Assembly (NCBI GenBank): GCA_026129545.1 | Contig: JAHCHX010000001.1 | Span: 867,501 to 931,500 of the forward strand | Length of the DNA: 64,000 nt | Origin: Saprospiraceae bacterium | GTDB taxonomy: Bacteria; Bacteroidota; Bacteroidia; Chitinophagales; Saprospiraceae | Direction: 5' to 3' | Part shown: positions 1-9,176 of the stretch, in pieces | How positions within the stretch are numbered: position 1 is the first letter of the stretch | Layout: the number at the start of each line of letters is the position of its first letter | Made by a program: the position numbers and the translations under genes | The notes under the pieces: model-generated | What the model was told of the DNA's origin: nothing | The model's input: the letters and a program-made list of their open reading frames with translations, nothing else | Database searches by the model: none

Positions 1-1
1 A

Positions 2-898
2 GAGATTGATTTTTTGTTGCGCAAGGGCAATGAACGACTTTTGACTGGGCACCCACATCTTAGAAGGGTGTTGATTTGGGACAAAAAAAGGGGTAAGTAC
101 AAAGACGCTTGCCGATTGGTTCGATTCATGCGCCGAGAGCAATATGATTGGGTTGTCAATTGCCAACGATTTGCTGTTTCTGGGCTGATGACTATCTTGT
201 CGGGGGCTAAAAACACAGCGGGTTTTGATAAAAACCCATTTTCTTTTTTGTTCTCTAGGCGATTGAAGCATCAATTTGGCACTGCACAAAAGCCAGTTCA
301 TGAGGTGCAGCGTAATCTTGATTTGATTGAGCACCTGACAGATAACTCGTTTGAAAGGCCTCGATTATATCCATCGGAGGTGGATTGCCAGAAGACAAAA
401 CAACTTTGCCCTGAGCGAAGATATGTCTGCATCGCCCCGACTTCTGTTTGGTTCACCAAGCAGTTCCCCGCACACAAATGGGTGGAGTTGATTAAGAAAA
501 TCCCTGACGGGGATGTTGTATTCCTATTGGGGGGCAAGGAGGATGTGGAGCCATGCGAGCAAATTCTTCAAATGTCTGAACATTCAGGGGTGGTTAATCT
601 GGCCGGCAAACTCACTTTTCTCGAATCTGCGGCATTGATGCAAGGGGCTTCCATGAACTATGCCAATGATTCGGCACCTATACATATTGCTTCAGCGGTG
701 AATGCGCCTATTGTTGAGGTATTCTGTTCCACAGTACCGAGATTTGGTTTCACGCCCTTGTCCGACGAGAGTTTCGTAATTGAGACAACGGAAAATCTCG
801 ACTGCCGCCCATGCGGCTTGCATGGCCGAAGCGGCTGCCCATTGGGGCATTTTCGCTGTGCGGAAAGCATTGGCATAGGGCGCTTCCCTGTCAAGTAA
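2..898 (+). CDS. Glycosyltransferase family 9 (heptosyltransferase-like), 5' end cut by window edge
   Basis: Probable ADP-heptose:LPS heptosyltransferase-type enzyme that adds a sugar to lipopolysaccharide core at the cytoplasmic face of the inner membrane. The frame is open to the left edge (Glu-Ile-Asp-Phe-Leu precede the first TTG), so the N-terminal Rossmann half is incomplete and no start is visible; 298 residues remain. The C-terminal donor-binding half is clear: a GGKED loop, then NDSAPIHIASAVNAPIVEVF, the family NDSAPxHxA signature, and a Cys-rich tail (CRPCGLHGRSGCPLGHFRC) common in Bacteroidota members. The acceptor sugar cannot be told from sequence. A second, different member of the family begins at 63345. 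Confidence 0.85.
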   Translation, partial: EIDFLLRKGNERLLTGHPHLRRVLIWDKKRGKYKDACRLVRFMRREQYDWVVNCQRFAVSGLMTILSGAKNTAGFDKNPFSFLFSRRLKHQFGTAQKPVHEVQRNLDLIEHLTDNSFERPRLYPSEVDCQKTKQLCPERRYVCIAPTSVWFTKQFPAHKWVELIKKIPDGDVVFLLGGKEDVEPCEQILQMSEHSGVVNLAGKLTFLESAALMQGASMNYANDSAPIHIASAVNAPIVEVFCSTVPRFGFTPLSDESFVIETTENLDCRPCGLHGRSGCPLGHFRCAESIGIGRFPVK

Positions 899-1465
899 AC
901 GGTCTGTTTTCTGGGTAAGCGGCGGTTTTTCGCAAGGGAACGGCGGTTTTTGCAAAAAAAATTAGGGAAAAATCATTTTTCCAGACTTTGCATTCCACGC
1001 TAAGAAATATCAATTTATTTTCATCCAACAATGCGATTTCGTTGACAGGTTTTCAAAGAATGCAGGTTCATTTTATCACATTGAAAATGAAAAATCGGCG
1101 ATTTTTCGCTCGTTTCCCCTAGGGCATGTATCTCTGAATGGATTTTTTCGTTCATATTTGCATCACGATTTGTTGCTCACCTGACGACAAATATGACCCG
1201 ACCGAAAAATACTTACTCGCGCACAACAAGTTTTTCCCGGTATCTTGAAAAGAAAGTTGTTCGATGTTCATTTCAATCGAACAGTAGATTTGAAAACAAA
1301 AAGATTTGCTCCATATAAACTTGCTAAAAACCATTTGAGCAACTACTACGAGAAAACATAACCAGACCCCAATAAATCTCTTTGACAAGTAGGAGGCATT
1401 CATCTCAACAATGTGTGCCCGAAAAAAATAAAGCTCGCAAGAGCAAAGACAACCGAAGGCGGGGG

Positions 1466-1510
1466 CCCTCCGGTCCTTTCAAATGAGAAAGGGCGGAGGG
1501 CTGTTTTTTT
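1466..1510 (+). terminator. Rho-independent terminator-like hairpin
   Basis: CCCTCCG (1466-1472) pairs with CGGAGGG (1494-1500), an inner CCTTTC/GAAAGG extends the stem, and a T-run follows at 1503-1510. No + strand gene lies close upstream; the nearest is the glycosyltransferase ending at 898, so it may close a long 3' tail or an unseen small RNA. Confidence 0.6.
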
Positions 1511-1523
1511 TAAGCCATTCATG

Positions 1524-1559
1524 AAAAAAGGGCATACCCTACGCGGTATGCCCTTTTTT
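1524..1559. terminator. Bidirectional terminator
   Basis: A perfect 15-bp stem, AAAAAAGGGCATACC (1524-1538) with GGTATGCCCTTTTTT (1545-1559), and a 6-base loop. The A/T ends make it work in both directions. On the minus strand it lies 28 bases after the stop of the 1588-2526 gene. Confidence 0.85.
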
Positions 1560-1587
1560 ATGTTGTAAGGAGATTGGCGTGTTGTGA

Positions 1588-2526
1588 CTATCGTACTGAC
1601 GACAAACTGGTTTTGGATTCGAGATTTTTTTCCTGTTCCATGCGGCTTTTTTTGACTCGCCAAACGGCCTGAAACTGTGGTTTGCGTCCCTCGTTTGCTA
1701 CCATCCAACAGTCGTCTTCCCATTGGGTGACGGATTCGTATTGTCGGGCTATCAGGAACTTGGGCAAGCGTTTGCGTTTTTGCTGACCATGCAAAAAATC
1801 ACTTCCTTCAAAATCGCTAAAGAAGAAAACATTGGCCTTGGTATAGGGGAGAAGGCCCCATTTTTTGCCGATGATATAACCTGTTAGCGCCAATGTTTTG
1901 CCGTCGCGGCTCAGGGCGGCTCCCGTGACGACGCGGTTTTTTATGCAAATGCTGTCTCGCAGTTCCGCGACATAGTTGCCGGGCGTGGCAGGCAATACAT
2001 AGTGTTTGGTGTAAAAATTTCCCTTGAAGTTGTTCTTGGAAAAAAGATGTAGGCTGTCGCGGAAGAAGACCATTGCCTCACAGTTGAAGTTCCAGTTTTT
2101 CTCATCGGTCGGCGCGAATTCCGTCTGGTCAGGATATTTGAACTGTATGCTATCGAGCGCGTGCGTGCTTGGGTTGTATCGAAAAATGCAGAGGTCTCGA
2201 CGGGCATTGCGATTGTTGCCAAAGTCGCCGATATAAAGATTGCCTTGGTCGTCGGCGGCGAGGTCTTCCCAATCGCGATTGGGGATGGGCAGTCGGCGGG
2301 TCTCAATCAATTTTTTTGTAAAGGGGTCGAAGCGAAAGAGTTCGGGTGGGTTTTTACTGTCGTTGAGCATCCAGAGGTCGCCTGTGGGGGTGCGCACCAT
2401 GCCTGATACTTCTTTGAGGGCTTCGGGTAAGGCGGTGCGGCGGGCAATCTTGCTTTGTTGAGAGATGAGCGAAGCGGGTAGTGTGAACGCGACCAACAAG
2501 AGCAGAAAATGTACGCTTGATTTCAT
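1588..2526 (-). CDS. Secreted beta-propeller-like protein of unknown function
   Basis: 312 residues. I chose the ATG at 2526 because it begins a good Sec signal peptide (MKSSVHFLLLLVAFTLPAS); the frame extends further but the extra 31 residues look non-coding. The mature protein has repeated strand-turn segments such as GDLWMLNDSKNPPELFRFDP, DWEDLAADDQGNLYIGDFG and NCEAMVFFRDSLHLFSKN, which resemble SMP-30/NHL-like propeller blades with WEDLA/EAM motifs. No enzyme motif is certain. There is no T9SS sorting domain and no lipobox, so periplasmic location is inferred. It stands alone, bounded by hairpins on both sides. Confidence 0.75.
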   Translation of the reverse strand: MKSSVHFLLLLVAFTLPASLISQQSKIARRTALPEALKEVSGMVRTPTGDLWMLNDSKNPPELFRFDPFTKKLIETRRLPIPNRDWEDLAADDQGNLYIGDFGNNRNARRDLCIFRYNPSTHALDSIQFKYPDQTEFAPTDEKNWNFNCEAMVFFRDSLHLFSKNNFKGNFYTKHYVLPATPGNYVAELRDSICIKNRVVTGAALSRDGKTLALTGYIIGKKWGLLPYTKANVFFFSDFEGSDFLHGQQKRKRLPKFLIARQYESVTQWEDDCWMVANEGRKPQFQAVWRVKKSRMEQEKNLESKTSLSSVR

Positions 2527-2639
2527 AGCGGTGATGTTAGTGTGGATATTGCTTTGGAAACGCGCCATGTTAGCAACTGTCAAGCCAAAAAAACGCGAAG
2601 CGAGGGCGGTTTTTATCAAATGTCACAGGTCTGACATGA

Positions 2640-2676
2640 AAAAGCCCAAGGCGTATTGTGGGTGCCTCGGGCTTTT
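2640..2676. terminator. Terminator, mainly for the 2699-4399 gene
   Basis: AAAAGCCCAAGGC (2640-2652) pairs with GCCTCGGGCTTTT (2664-2676) with one mismatch. On the minus strand it lies just after the stop codon at 2699 and ends in a T-run. Confidence 0.8.
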
Positions 2677-2698
2677 CCGATGAATCGTGTTTTTCAAC

Positions 2699-4399
2699 CT
2701 ATTGTTTCACAAAGCGAGTCGTCCAAACGGAATTGTCTTTTTCAAACTGAATCATGTAAACGCCATTGGGGAGGTGGCTTACTTGAATTTCTTGCCTCAT
2801 CGAAGGATTTTCTACATTGAGCGCCATACTTCCTGTTGCTGAAAATATGCGTACGCGCTCGAATGGGATGTCTGTCATGACCAAAAGTCTGTTGCCTACT
2901 GGGTTGGGCATGAGTTGGACGTTGCGGCTAAAGTCTGCTTCTTTGGTGGCCACCAAGGTGCTGACATCATTGTTGTAGCGGGGCGCTATTTGATAGCCAG
3001 AGGTGTATGGAGCGGTTGGGTCAAACTGACCGCCGATGCCTGTGAGGTCGAAAGGTTGGGGCGGGGCTGGCTGGTTGAACAATTCAACGTCATTGTCAAT
3101 GCGCACGGTGATGGTATCGAGTGGGTTGTCGTCAGATACTGCCTGTGCGCTAAAACCTGTTCCTTGACCTGTAGCCCATTGGACTGCGTCCACCAGACGC
3201 AGGTTGAGAATTTTGATAAGCCGCGATTCGGTGTCTTCTGTGTGCACAGTAACCACAAGAGGCGGCGAAAGTGTGTTGTTGGAGGAAAGGAGCGTGATTT
3301 GTTGGGGGATTATCTCCGTCAAACCATTGAATTGCTCTATGAATCCTCTTACTCGGATTTGGTCGCCCTCTTTGACGGTGTAGCCCAATGTGCTCGCAGC
3401 ACTGAATACATTGATGCCTGCGGAGTTGGTGCCGTCAATTATGGTGAATTGAGAGCCGGTGACGCTGGCTCTTGTGTTGACACCATATACGATTCCTGTA
3501 AGTTCGCAGAACACGCCCGCGGAGTCGGCCACGCCGTTGGCATTCTCGGTTGTGACTTGTTCGATGGTGTAGTTCGGGTAGCAGGGTATTTTGAGCGACA
3601 CTAAGGCTGAGTCGCAGGCGCTACCGTCGCACACTCGGTAGCGAAAGACATCATTTCCGCAAAAATCAAGGTTGGGTGTGTATGCGATGGAGTTGTTGGG
3701 ATTGACGGTGGCGGTACCCGACGAAGGGGCTTGCGTGATGCTGACGGTGATGTTGGCTGGGTTGGGAATGGCATCATTGGCCAAGACATTCAGGTTGGTG
3801 GTCTGGTACTGGAGTGCCGTGAAGTTGTCGGGGTTGACCTTCAACACGGTCGCACAGTTGGAAGGGGCGCCCGGGTTTGCAAAAATTTGGTTTCCGTTGA
3901 TGATGACTCCGGTTGGTGTGGTAGCCGCCTGCCAATTGGTAGCGATGCTATTGTCGGAGTTGGGGTCGCAAAGCACGATGGAAGGGCCGTTGCCAGCTGC
4001 GCCAGTGGGCCAAGGTGCCGAGCTTGAGTAAGTCACTTCGTCCACCACATTGGCATTTGCGTCGAGGAGGCGAATGGTCTCTCCGTTGTTGTTGAGGCCA
4101 CCGCCTTCCCATTGAAGGGCCGACACGCCAAGTTGATTTTGCAATGCAGCAGCGTTTACGGCCGTAACGATGTACTGGTTGGGTGCCAGAGTAATGGCTG
4201 GGAATGTAAAGTTGACCCCAAAAAGCGACCAGTTTTCCATGTTGACTGGATTGTTGCTGTTGTTGTACAGTTCAATAAACTCCAGCGAATCGGTGCCGCT
4301 TTCAGGCGGGTTGTACATTATTTCGGTGATGACGATTTGGGCTTGGGATGCCATTAGGAAGGAGACGGAGCAAACAAAAGTCAGGATTGCTTTTTTCAT
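2699..4399 (-). CDS. Secreted lamin-tail-domain protein with T9SS type A sorting domain
   Basis: 566 residues from the ATG at 4399 (MKKAILTFVCSVSFLMASQAQ, signal peptide). Order of domains: lamin tail domain at about 22-150 (IVITEIMYNPPESGTDSLEF, then ELYNNSN); an Ig/cadherin-like segment at about 195-285 (TALQYQTTNLNVLANDAIP, FCGNDVFRYRVCDG); an OB-fold-like segment at about 290-390 (GVFCELTGIVYG, KEGDQIRVRGFIEQFNG); and a C-terminal sorting domain from about 495 (VQLMPNPVGNRLLV to GVYMIQFEKDNSVWTTRFVK). Lamin-tail plus OB-fold layouts occur in secreted nuclease-like proteins, but no nuclease domain is present. It probably sits on the cell surface or is released by T9SS. A consensus -7 element lies 31 bases upstream. 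Confidence 0.85.
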   Translation of the reverse strand: MKKAILTFVCSVSFLMASQAQIVITEIMYNPPESGTDSLEFIELYNNSNNPVNMENWSLFGVNFTFPAITLAPNQYIVTAVNAAALQNQLGVSALQWEGGGLNNNGETIRLLDANANVVDEVTYSSSAPWPTGAAGNGPSIVLCDPNSDNSIATNWQAATTPTGVIINGNQIFANPGAPSNCATVLKVNPDNFTALQYQTTNLNVLANDAIPNPANITVSITQAPSSGTATVNPNNSIAYTPNLDFCGNDVFRYRVCDGSACDSALVSLKIPCYPNYTIEQVTTENANGVADSAGVFCELTGIVYGVNTRASVTGSQFTIIDGTNSAGINVFSAASTLGYTVKEGDQIRVRGFIEQFNGLTEIIPQQITLLSSNNTLSPPLVVTVHTEDTESRLIKILNLRLVDAVQWATGQGTGFSAQAVSDDNPLDTITVRIDNDVELFNQPAPPQPFDLTGIGGQFDPTAPYTSGYQIAPRYNNDVSTLVATKEADFSRNVQLMPNPVGNRLLVMTDIPFERVRIFSATGSMALNVENPSMRQEIQVSHLPNGVYMIQFEKDNSVWTTRFVKQ

Positions 4400-4429
4400 G
4401 TTTAAGTTGTTTTGAAAAAAAATTTGCCC

Positions 4430-4437
4430 CAAAGGTA
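4430..4437 (-). promoter_or_regulatory. Bacteroidota -7 element TACCTTTG
   Basis: Exact match to TAnnTTTG on the minus strand, about 31 bases before the ATG at 4399. No good -33 TTG was seen at 17-23 bases. Confidence 0.5.
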
Positions 4438-4645
4438 GGCAGATGACGGGAGTGTTGGCGGGCGAAGAGCGGCGATTCTCGTTTGGCTGTTGTAGCGGCT
4501 TAGTCCATCAAAATTTTTCCAACTCGTCATCCCCTCTGATTTTGTTTTAGAAAAACGGCTCTTGGGTGTTGTTCAAATGCGCTTCAAGCGTGTTTGCACT
4601 TGCTGAAAATGGAGAAAACTTAGCTGGAAGTTAACATGGCGTGTG

Positions 4646-4653
4646 TACTTTCG
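4646..4653 (+). promoter_or_regulatory. Possible -7 element TACTTTCG
   Basis: TACTTTCG, one base from TAnnTTTG, 41 bases before the receptor ATG at 4695. The same octamer precedes yqgE and a similar one (TACCTTCG) precedes the nucleoside kinase. No clear -33 TTG. Confidence 0.35.
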
Positions 4654-4694
4654 CCGTCGAATTTTTACTCTTTTTCACTAAATCCGTTACTTGT

Positions 4695-7600
4695 ATGAAT
4701 CATTTTACCTTCCGTAACCTGACGGCGTTTTCGGGTAAGGCGGTGATGCTATTGGCATTGCTTCTTTGCGGTCTGACGTCTTTTGCTCAGGTGACCACCT
4801 CGACCATTGTCGGTCTTGTGACCGATGGCAATGGCGAAGGGCTTATCGGCGCTACTGTGGTGGCGACGCACGTTCCTTCTGGCACTCGATATGGTACTGC
4901 CACCAACGCATTGGGTCGCTACACGCTTCCTGCTGTGCGGGTGGGTGGGCCGTTCACTGTCACTGTATCCTACACGGGCTTTGAGCCAGTCAGCCGTGAG
5001 GGTGTGTTCACCACGCTTGGCACTGCCGTGAGCGTTGACTTGGTCATGCGCGAGTCGAGTGCTGAATTGGGAGAAGTGACTATTACGGGCAGCCGTTCCG
5101 ATGTATTCAGTTTCGACCGCACGGGGGCTGGCACCAACATCAAAAAGGGTGTTCTTGAGTCATTGCCTACCATCAGCCGTAGCATTCAGGATTTTACTCG
5201 CTTGACTCCTCAAAGCAACGGCAACAACTTGGCTGGTCGCAACAATCTTTACAACAACATCTCTATTGACGGTTCGCTGTTCAACAACAGCTTCGGCTTG
5301 GCTGGCACTGTCGGCGGACAGACGAACTCTCAGCCTATCAGCCTCGATGCGGTGGCTGAAATTCAAGTCAGCCTTGCCCCCTACGATGTGCGTGAGGCGG
5401 GTTTCACGGGCGGCGGCATCAACGCTGTGACGCGCTCGGGCGACAACGAGTTCAGAGGCTCGGTGTTTGGCTTTCTGCGTTCGGATGCCATGATTGGCTC
5501 GAAAGTGGACACGACTACGGTGAAAAATCTTGATTTGGACCAGAAGCAGTTCGGCTTCCGACTAGGCGGCCCGATTGTCAAAGACAAGATTTTCTTCTTT
5601 GTCAACGCTGAATTGGACCGTCGTACTGACCCCGGCTCCACATTCTTCGCCAATCGCGGCACTCCGGGCGACAACATCTCTGCCGTGTCAGCTGACTCGC
5701 TCGACCAGCTTAGCGACTTCTTGCGCCGCAATTTCAATTATGAGACTGGCCCTTATGAGGGATACAATTTCAAAACGGAGAGCGACAAGATACTGGCTAA
5801 GCTCGACTTCAACCTGAGTGAGCAACACAAGTTGGGCCTCCGTTACAATCGTCTGAGGTCGCTCCGCGAAATTCCGATTAGTAATAGCGGTGCGGTTGGT
5901 GGTCGTCAGCCCAACTCCGACCGTTTGCCTTTCAAAAACGCCAGCTATATTCAGAACAACAACCTCAACTCCTACAGCTTGGAGTTGAACAGCATTTTTG
6001 GTTCGAAGTTTTCCAACACTTTCATCGCAGGTTGGAACAGTTTCCGCGACTTCCGCGAAAGCGGTGGCGGTGTGTTCCCATTGGTGGATATTCTGAGCGG
6101 CTCCCCAGGCGGCACCACGCGCACCACTTTTGGCTATGAGCCGTTTACACCGAATAACCAACTCGACCAAGATGTGTATCAATTGACCAACAACTTCTCG
6201 ATGTACTTGGGCAAACACACGGTCACGGTGGGCGGCAACTTCGAGTATTTCAAGTTCTCCAACGGTTTCACGCCGCGCTTTTACGGCGATTTCCGCTTTG
6301 CTTCTTTTGCTGATTTTTACAATAGCCTGCCGGCTGGCACCGCCACTCCTATTGGGGAAAGCACTGGCGCTGGCCGTCCTGTTCGCTACGAGCTGACCTA
6401 TTCGGCAGTGGAAGGCGTGGCAGTGCCATTGGCCGAATTGGAAGTGGGGCAGATTGGTGCCTATTTGCAGGACGAGTTCCAAATAACCCGGCGTTTCAAG
6501 CTCACGGCTGGTCTTCGCGTGGATGTGCCTTATTATCCTAAAGATTTGGCACGCAATCCGCGTCTGGATACTTTGGTTTTTGCTGAAGGCAGAACAATTG
6601 ACGTATCCAAGTTTGCGAAAGCTACTCCACTGTGGTCGCCTCGTCTTGGCTTCAACTACAACGTGCTGGGCAACGACGTGCTGCAAATTCGCGGTGGTAC
6701 AGGCGTTTTCACGGGTCGTATTCCGTTCGTGTGGCTCTCGAACCAAGCCAGCAACAACGGCTTGCTCTTTGGCTCGCGTTTGGCAACGGGCAATGCCAAC
6801 AACCCCTTTGTTGACTTCCCATTCAGCCCTGATGTGACCGCCTATATCCCGCAGCAGGCATCTGTGCCCGCTACCGTGCTCATCAACTCGACTGACCCGA
6901 ACTTCAAATTCCCACAAGTGTGGCGCTCCAACTTGGCGGTTGACTGGAACGTGTTGAAAAGCGGCTATATCCTGACTGTGGAAGGTATGTATACCAAAGA
7001 CGTGAACGCGATTTATCACCGCGACCTGAACTTCAGGCCTAAAAAAGGCCAGTTGGACTCACCCGGCGACAAGCGCGATATTTTCAACGGTAGCGCCGCA
7101 GCCAACCGCATCAATTCCAACATCACCAACGCCATCGAACTGACGAACACAAACCAGGGCTATTCCTACTTCACTACTGTGCAGTTGCAGAAGGAATTCG
7201 GTCGCGGATTCTTCGCATCCGCTGCATACACATACGGCGAGTCAAAGGATTTGACTTCCAATCTTAGCGCCATCGCAGCGACATCTTGGACTACGAACCA
7301 GATTCCGAACAGCCCGAACGAGCCTGTGTTGAGCTGGTCAAACTATGACCTTCGTCATCGTGTCTTGGCCTCCGCATCCTATCGTTTTGAATTGTTCAAC
7401 CACATCGGTGTCACTTTGGCTGCCTTCTGGAACGCTCAGCGCGGCGGCTCGCTCTTCTCTGATGCAGCGGCCATCAGCCCCCCCAACACTCGTTATTCGT
7501 TCACCTACGGCGGCGACCTCAATGGCGATGGGATACAGGGCAACGACTTGATTTACATCCCGCGCGACAGAAACGACATCAACTTGGTGAGCCTCACCAC

Positions 7601-8018
7601 AGGCGGTGTCACTTTCACGCCTGACGAGCAATGGACTGCCCTCAATGCCTTTATTGAGCAGGACGAATACCTGTCGGCCAATCGCGGTCGAGTAATGGAA
7701 CGCAACGGCGGCGTGTTCCCGTGGTTCAACAAACTGGACATCCGTGGCGCTGTTGACCTGTTCACCAACGTGGGCGGCAAACAAAACAAATTGCAGTTCA
7801 CTTGCGACATCCTGAACTTTGGCAATATGCTCAACCCTGAGTGGGGCGTGTTGAAAACCCTCCGCACGGCTAACCCAATTCAGTTCGCAGGCTACGAGAC
7901 GGGCACCGATAAGCCTCGTTTCACGTTCAACCCGAACATCCGGCAGTCCTTCGTGACGGACACGGGTCTCACCTCTCGCTGGCAAATGCAGTTGGGCCTC
8001 CGCTACATCTTCAACTAA
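4695..8018 (+). CDS. Oar-like TonB-dependent outer membrane receptor
   Basis: 1107 residues from ATG 4695 with a signal peptide (VMLLALLLCGLTSFAQ). A carboxypeptidase-regulatory-like domain follows at about 33-120 (IVGLVTDGNGEGLIGATVVA, ALGRYTLPAVRVGGPFTVTV), then a plug domain (LESLPTISRSIQDFTRLTPQ, NNLYNNISIDGSLFNNSFG) and a long barrel ending in LRYIFN with an aromatic C-terminus. The SPQSNGNN/GRNNLYNN style plug and total length fit the Oar family rather than SusC; no SusD partner is adjacent, so it is unlikely to be a classical glycan-uptake pair. The ligand is unknown. It is monocistronic and closed by a strong terminator at 8061. Confidence 0.92.
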   Translation: MNHFTFRNLTAFSGKAVMLLALLLCGLTSFAQVTTSTIVGLVTDGNGEGLIGATVVATHVPSGTRYGTATNALGRYTLPAVRVGGPFTVTVSYTGFEPVSREGVFTTLGTAVSVDLVMRESSAELGEVTITGSRSDVFSFDRTGAGTNIKKGVLESLPTISRSIQDFTRLTPQSNGNNLAGRNNLYNNISIDGSLFNNSFGLAGTVGGQTNSQPISLDAVAEIQVSLAPYDVREAGFTGGGINAVTRSGDNEFRGSVFGFLRSDAMIGSKVDTTTVKNLDLDQKQFGFRLGGPIVKDKIFFFVNAELDRRTDPGSTFFANRGTPGDNISAVSADSLDQLSDFLRRNFNYETGPYEGYNFKTESDKILAKLDFNLSEQHKLGLRYNRLRSLREIPISNSGAVGGRQPNSDRLPFKNASYIQNNNLNSYSLELNSIFGSKFSNTFIAGWNSFRDFRESGGGVFPLVDILSGSPGGTTRTTFGYEPFTPNNQLDQDVYQLTNNFSMYLGKHTVTVGGNFEYFKFSNGFTPRFYGDFRFASFADFYNSLPAGTATPIGESTGAGRPVRYELTYSAVEGVAVPLAELEVGQIGAYLQDEFQITRRFKLTAGLRVDVPYYPKDLARNPRLDTLVFAEGRTIDVSKFAKATPLWSPRLGFNYNVLGNDVLQIRGGTGVFTGRIPFVWLSNQASNNGLLFGSRLATGNANNPFVDFPFSPDVTAYIPQQASVPATVLINSTDPNFKFPQVWRSNLAVDWNVLKSGYILTVEGMYTKDVNAIYHRDLNFRPKKGQLDSPGDKRDIFNGSAAANRINSNITNAIELTNTNQGYSYFTTVQLQKEFGRGFFASAAYTYGESKDLTSNLSAIAATSWTTNQIPNSPNEPVLSWSNYDLRHRVLASASYRFELFNHIGVTLAAFWNAQRGGSLFSDAAAISPPNTRYSFTYGGDLNGDGIQGNDLIYIPRDRNDINLVSLTTGGVTFTPDEQWTALNAFIEQDEYLSANRGRVMERNGGVFPWFNKLDIRGAVDLFTNVGGKQNKLQFTCDILNFGNMLNPEWGVLKTLRTANPIQFAGYETGTDKPRFTFNPNIRQSFVTDTGLTSRWQMQLGLRYIFN

Positions 8019-8060
8019 GCTCTTGTAGCGCCCTTACGCACAGATTGACACAATGCAAAA

Positions 8061-8098
8061 CAGGCCATCCCGAATCATGGGATGGCCTGTGTTTTTTT
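8061..8098 (+). terminator. Rho-independent terminator of the receptor gene
   Basis: A perfect 11-bp stem CAGGCCATCCC/GGGATGGCCTG with a 7-base loop, followed by seven T at 8092-8098. Four T follow in the opposite direction, so it may also stop transcripts of the convergent ABC ATPase gene. Confidence 0.88.
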
Positions 8099-8176
8099 AT
8101 TGAACCAACGGCAAAGATGTTGGGTAGAGGGAAATTGAGCAGCGAAAGTGTTGTTATGCCTCGCGCCGAACCGTTT

Positions 8177-8899
8177 TTACCCCGCAGAAACGGAAGGCAT
8201 ATCGGCCATGCTCACAATCTGTTCGTTAAGCTGGTCGCTTTCAATCAATCCGTCGCGAAGGCGCACGATGCGGTGGGCGTGCATGGCGATGTCTTGTTCG
8301 TGTGTGACGAGAATTATCGTATTGCCTGCTTTGTGAATCTGCTCGAACAGCCCCATGATTTCGTAAGAGGTCTTGGTGTCGAGGTTGCCCGTCGGCTCGT
8401 CGGCCAAAATGATAGCCGGGTCGTTCACCAACGCGCGAGCGACCGCCACGCGCTGCCGCTGCCCCCCCGACAATTCGTTGGGCTTGTGCATCACGCGGTC
8501 GCCAAGGCCGACTGCTTCGAGGGTCTTTCGGGCCTTCTCGAGGCGCTCTTCTTTTCCAAAGCCTGCATACACAAGCGGAAGCGCCACATTTTCCAAGGCA
8601 GAGAGCCGGGGCAGAAGGTTGAAGGTTTGAAAAACGAAGCCGATTTGTTTGTTTCGCACTTCGGCCAATTCGCCGTCGTCCATGGTGCTGACCTCAATGC
8701 CGTTGAGCCAATACTCGCCTCCCGTGGGAGAGTCGAGGCAACCCACCAAGTTCATCAGCGTGGACTTGCCGCTGCCGGAAGGCCCCATGAGCGCGACGTA
8801 TTCGTTCTTCTCGATTTCGAGGGTCACGGATTTGAGCGCCTCCACTTTTTCGGCACCCATGATGTAGGTTTTGTTGAGGTCTTTTATTGAAATAAGCAT
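8177..8899 (-). CDS. LolD/MacB-type ABC transporter ATP-binding protein
   Basis: 240 residues. It hydrolyses ATP to drive a membrane partner of the LolCE/MacB/FtsX type, which handle lipoproteins or efflux substrates. Walker [10 protein letters not shown] at 39-47, Q-loop Gln91 in [10 protein letters not shown], signature LSGGQ at 143-147, Walker B ILADE at 164-168 and H-loop His200 are all intact. The motif [14 protein letters not shown] is typical of this subfamily. No FtsX-like permease is next to it, so the partner must be encoded elsewhere. A 58-residue membrane protein gene starts upstream on the same strand. Confidence 0.9.
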   Translation of the reverse strand: MLISIKDLNKTYIMGAEKVEALKSVTLEIEKNEYVALMGPSGSGKSTLMNLVGCLDSPTGGEYWLNGIEVSTMDDGELAEVRNKQIGFVFQTFNLLPRLSALENVALPLVYAGFGKEERLEKARKTLEAVGLGDRVMHKPNELSGGQRQRVAVARALVNDPAIILADEPTGNLDTKTSYEIMGLFEQIHKAGNTIILVTHEQDIAMHAHRIVRLRDGLIESDQLNEQIVSMADMPSVSAG

Positions 8900-8985
8900 T
8901 TGCGTAATTGTTTGATAGCTTTTTTGAACGATGATAGGGCACGGAGAGCGTGGGCCGTAGGCAAATTCCTGTCTGCTTGGGCGGC

Positions 8986-9162
8986 CTATTTTTTCTTTCT
9001 AAAAATCAAGCCTGCCACCACGGCGCAAGCGCCTACTATCATGCCCGTGAGTTCCGTGACCAATTGGGGAAACAAAAATTTGACAATGATAGCCACTGCT
9101 ACCGCGACTGCGAGTAGAATGGCCAACCAGAAAAAAAGCCCTTTACCTGTTGAAGATGCCAT
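8986..9162 (-). CDS. Small two-helix membrane protein
   Basis: A 58-residue frame from ATG 9162 to TAG 8986. It reads as a short polar start (MASSTGKG), a hydrophobic helix at about 9-31 ([20 protein letters not shown]), a short loop, a second helix at about 40-54 ([15 protein letters not shown]) and a basic end RKKK. This is a convincing two-pass inner-membrane protein with a positive-inside C-terminus. It lies between gatC (15 bases upstream) and the ABC ATPase (86 bases downstream), all minus strand, so the three may share a transcript. No family is recognised. Confidence 0.65.
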   Translation of the reverse strand: MASSTGKGLFFWLAILLAVAVAVAIIVKFLFPQLVTELTGMIVGACAVVAGLIFRKKK

Positions 9163-9176
9163 AACGCAAAAGAGTT

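Larger units (their letters stand above)
899..1587. other. AT-rich intergenic region without a supported gene
   Basis: About 690 bases. It starts with two imperfect direct copies of CGGCGGTTTTTnGCAA (near 920 and 941), continues AT-rich, and ends with two strong hairpins annotated separately. A minus-strand frame at 1152-1403 (83 codons) begins with a basic residue and a hydrophobic stretch, but has no recognised family, promoter or ribosome-binding site, so I do not call it a gene. Confidence 0.6.

Noticed and set aside
1152..1403. 83-codon minus frame with a hydrophobic N-terminus
   Set aside because: Only weak hints (one basic-hydrophobic start); no promoter, ribosome-binding site or family. 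Kept only as a note in the intergenic entry.
5688..7019. 443-codon open frame antisense to the TonB receptor gene
   Set aside because: It lies fully inside a clearly coding gene on the other strand; composition (many Arg, His, Val) is typical of a mirror frame and there is no family match.
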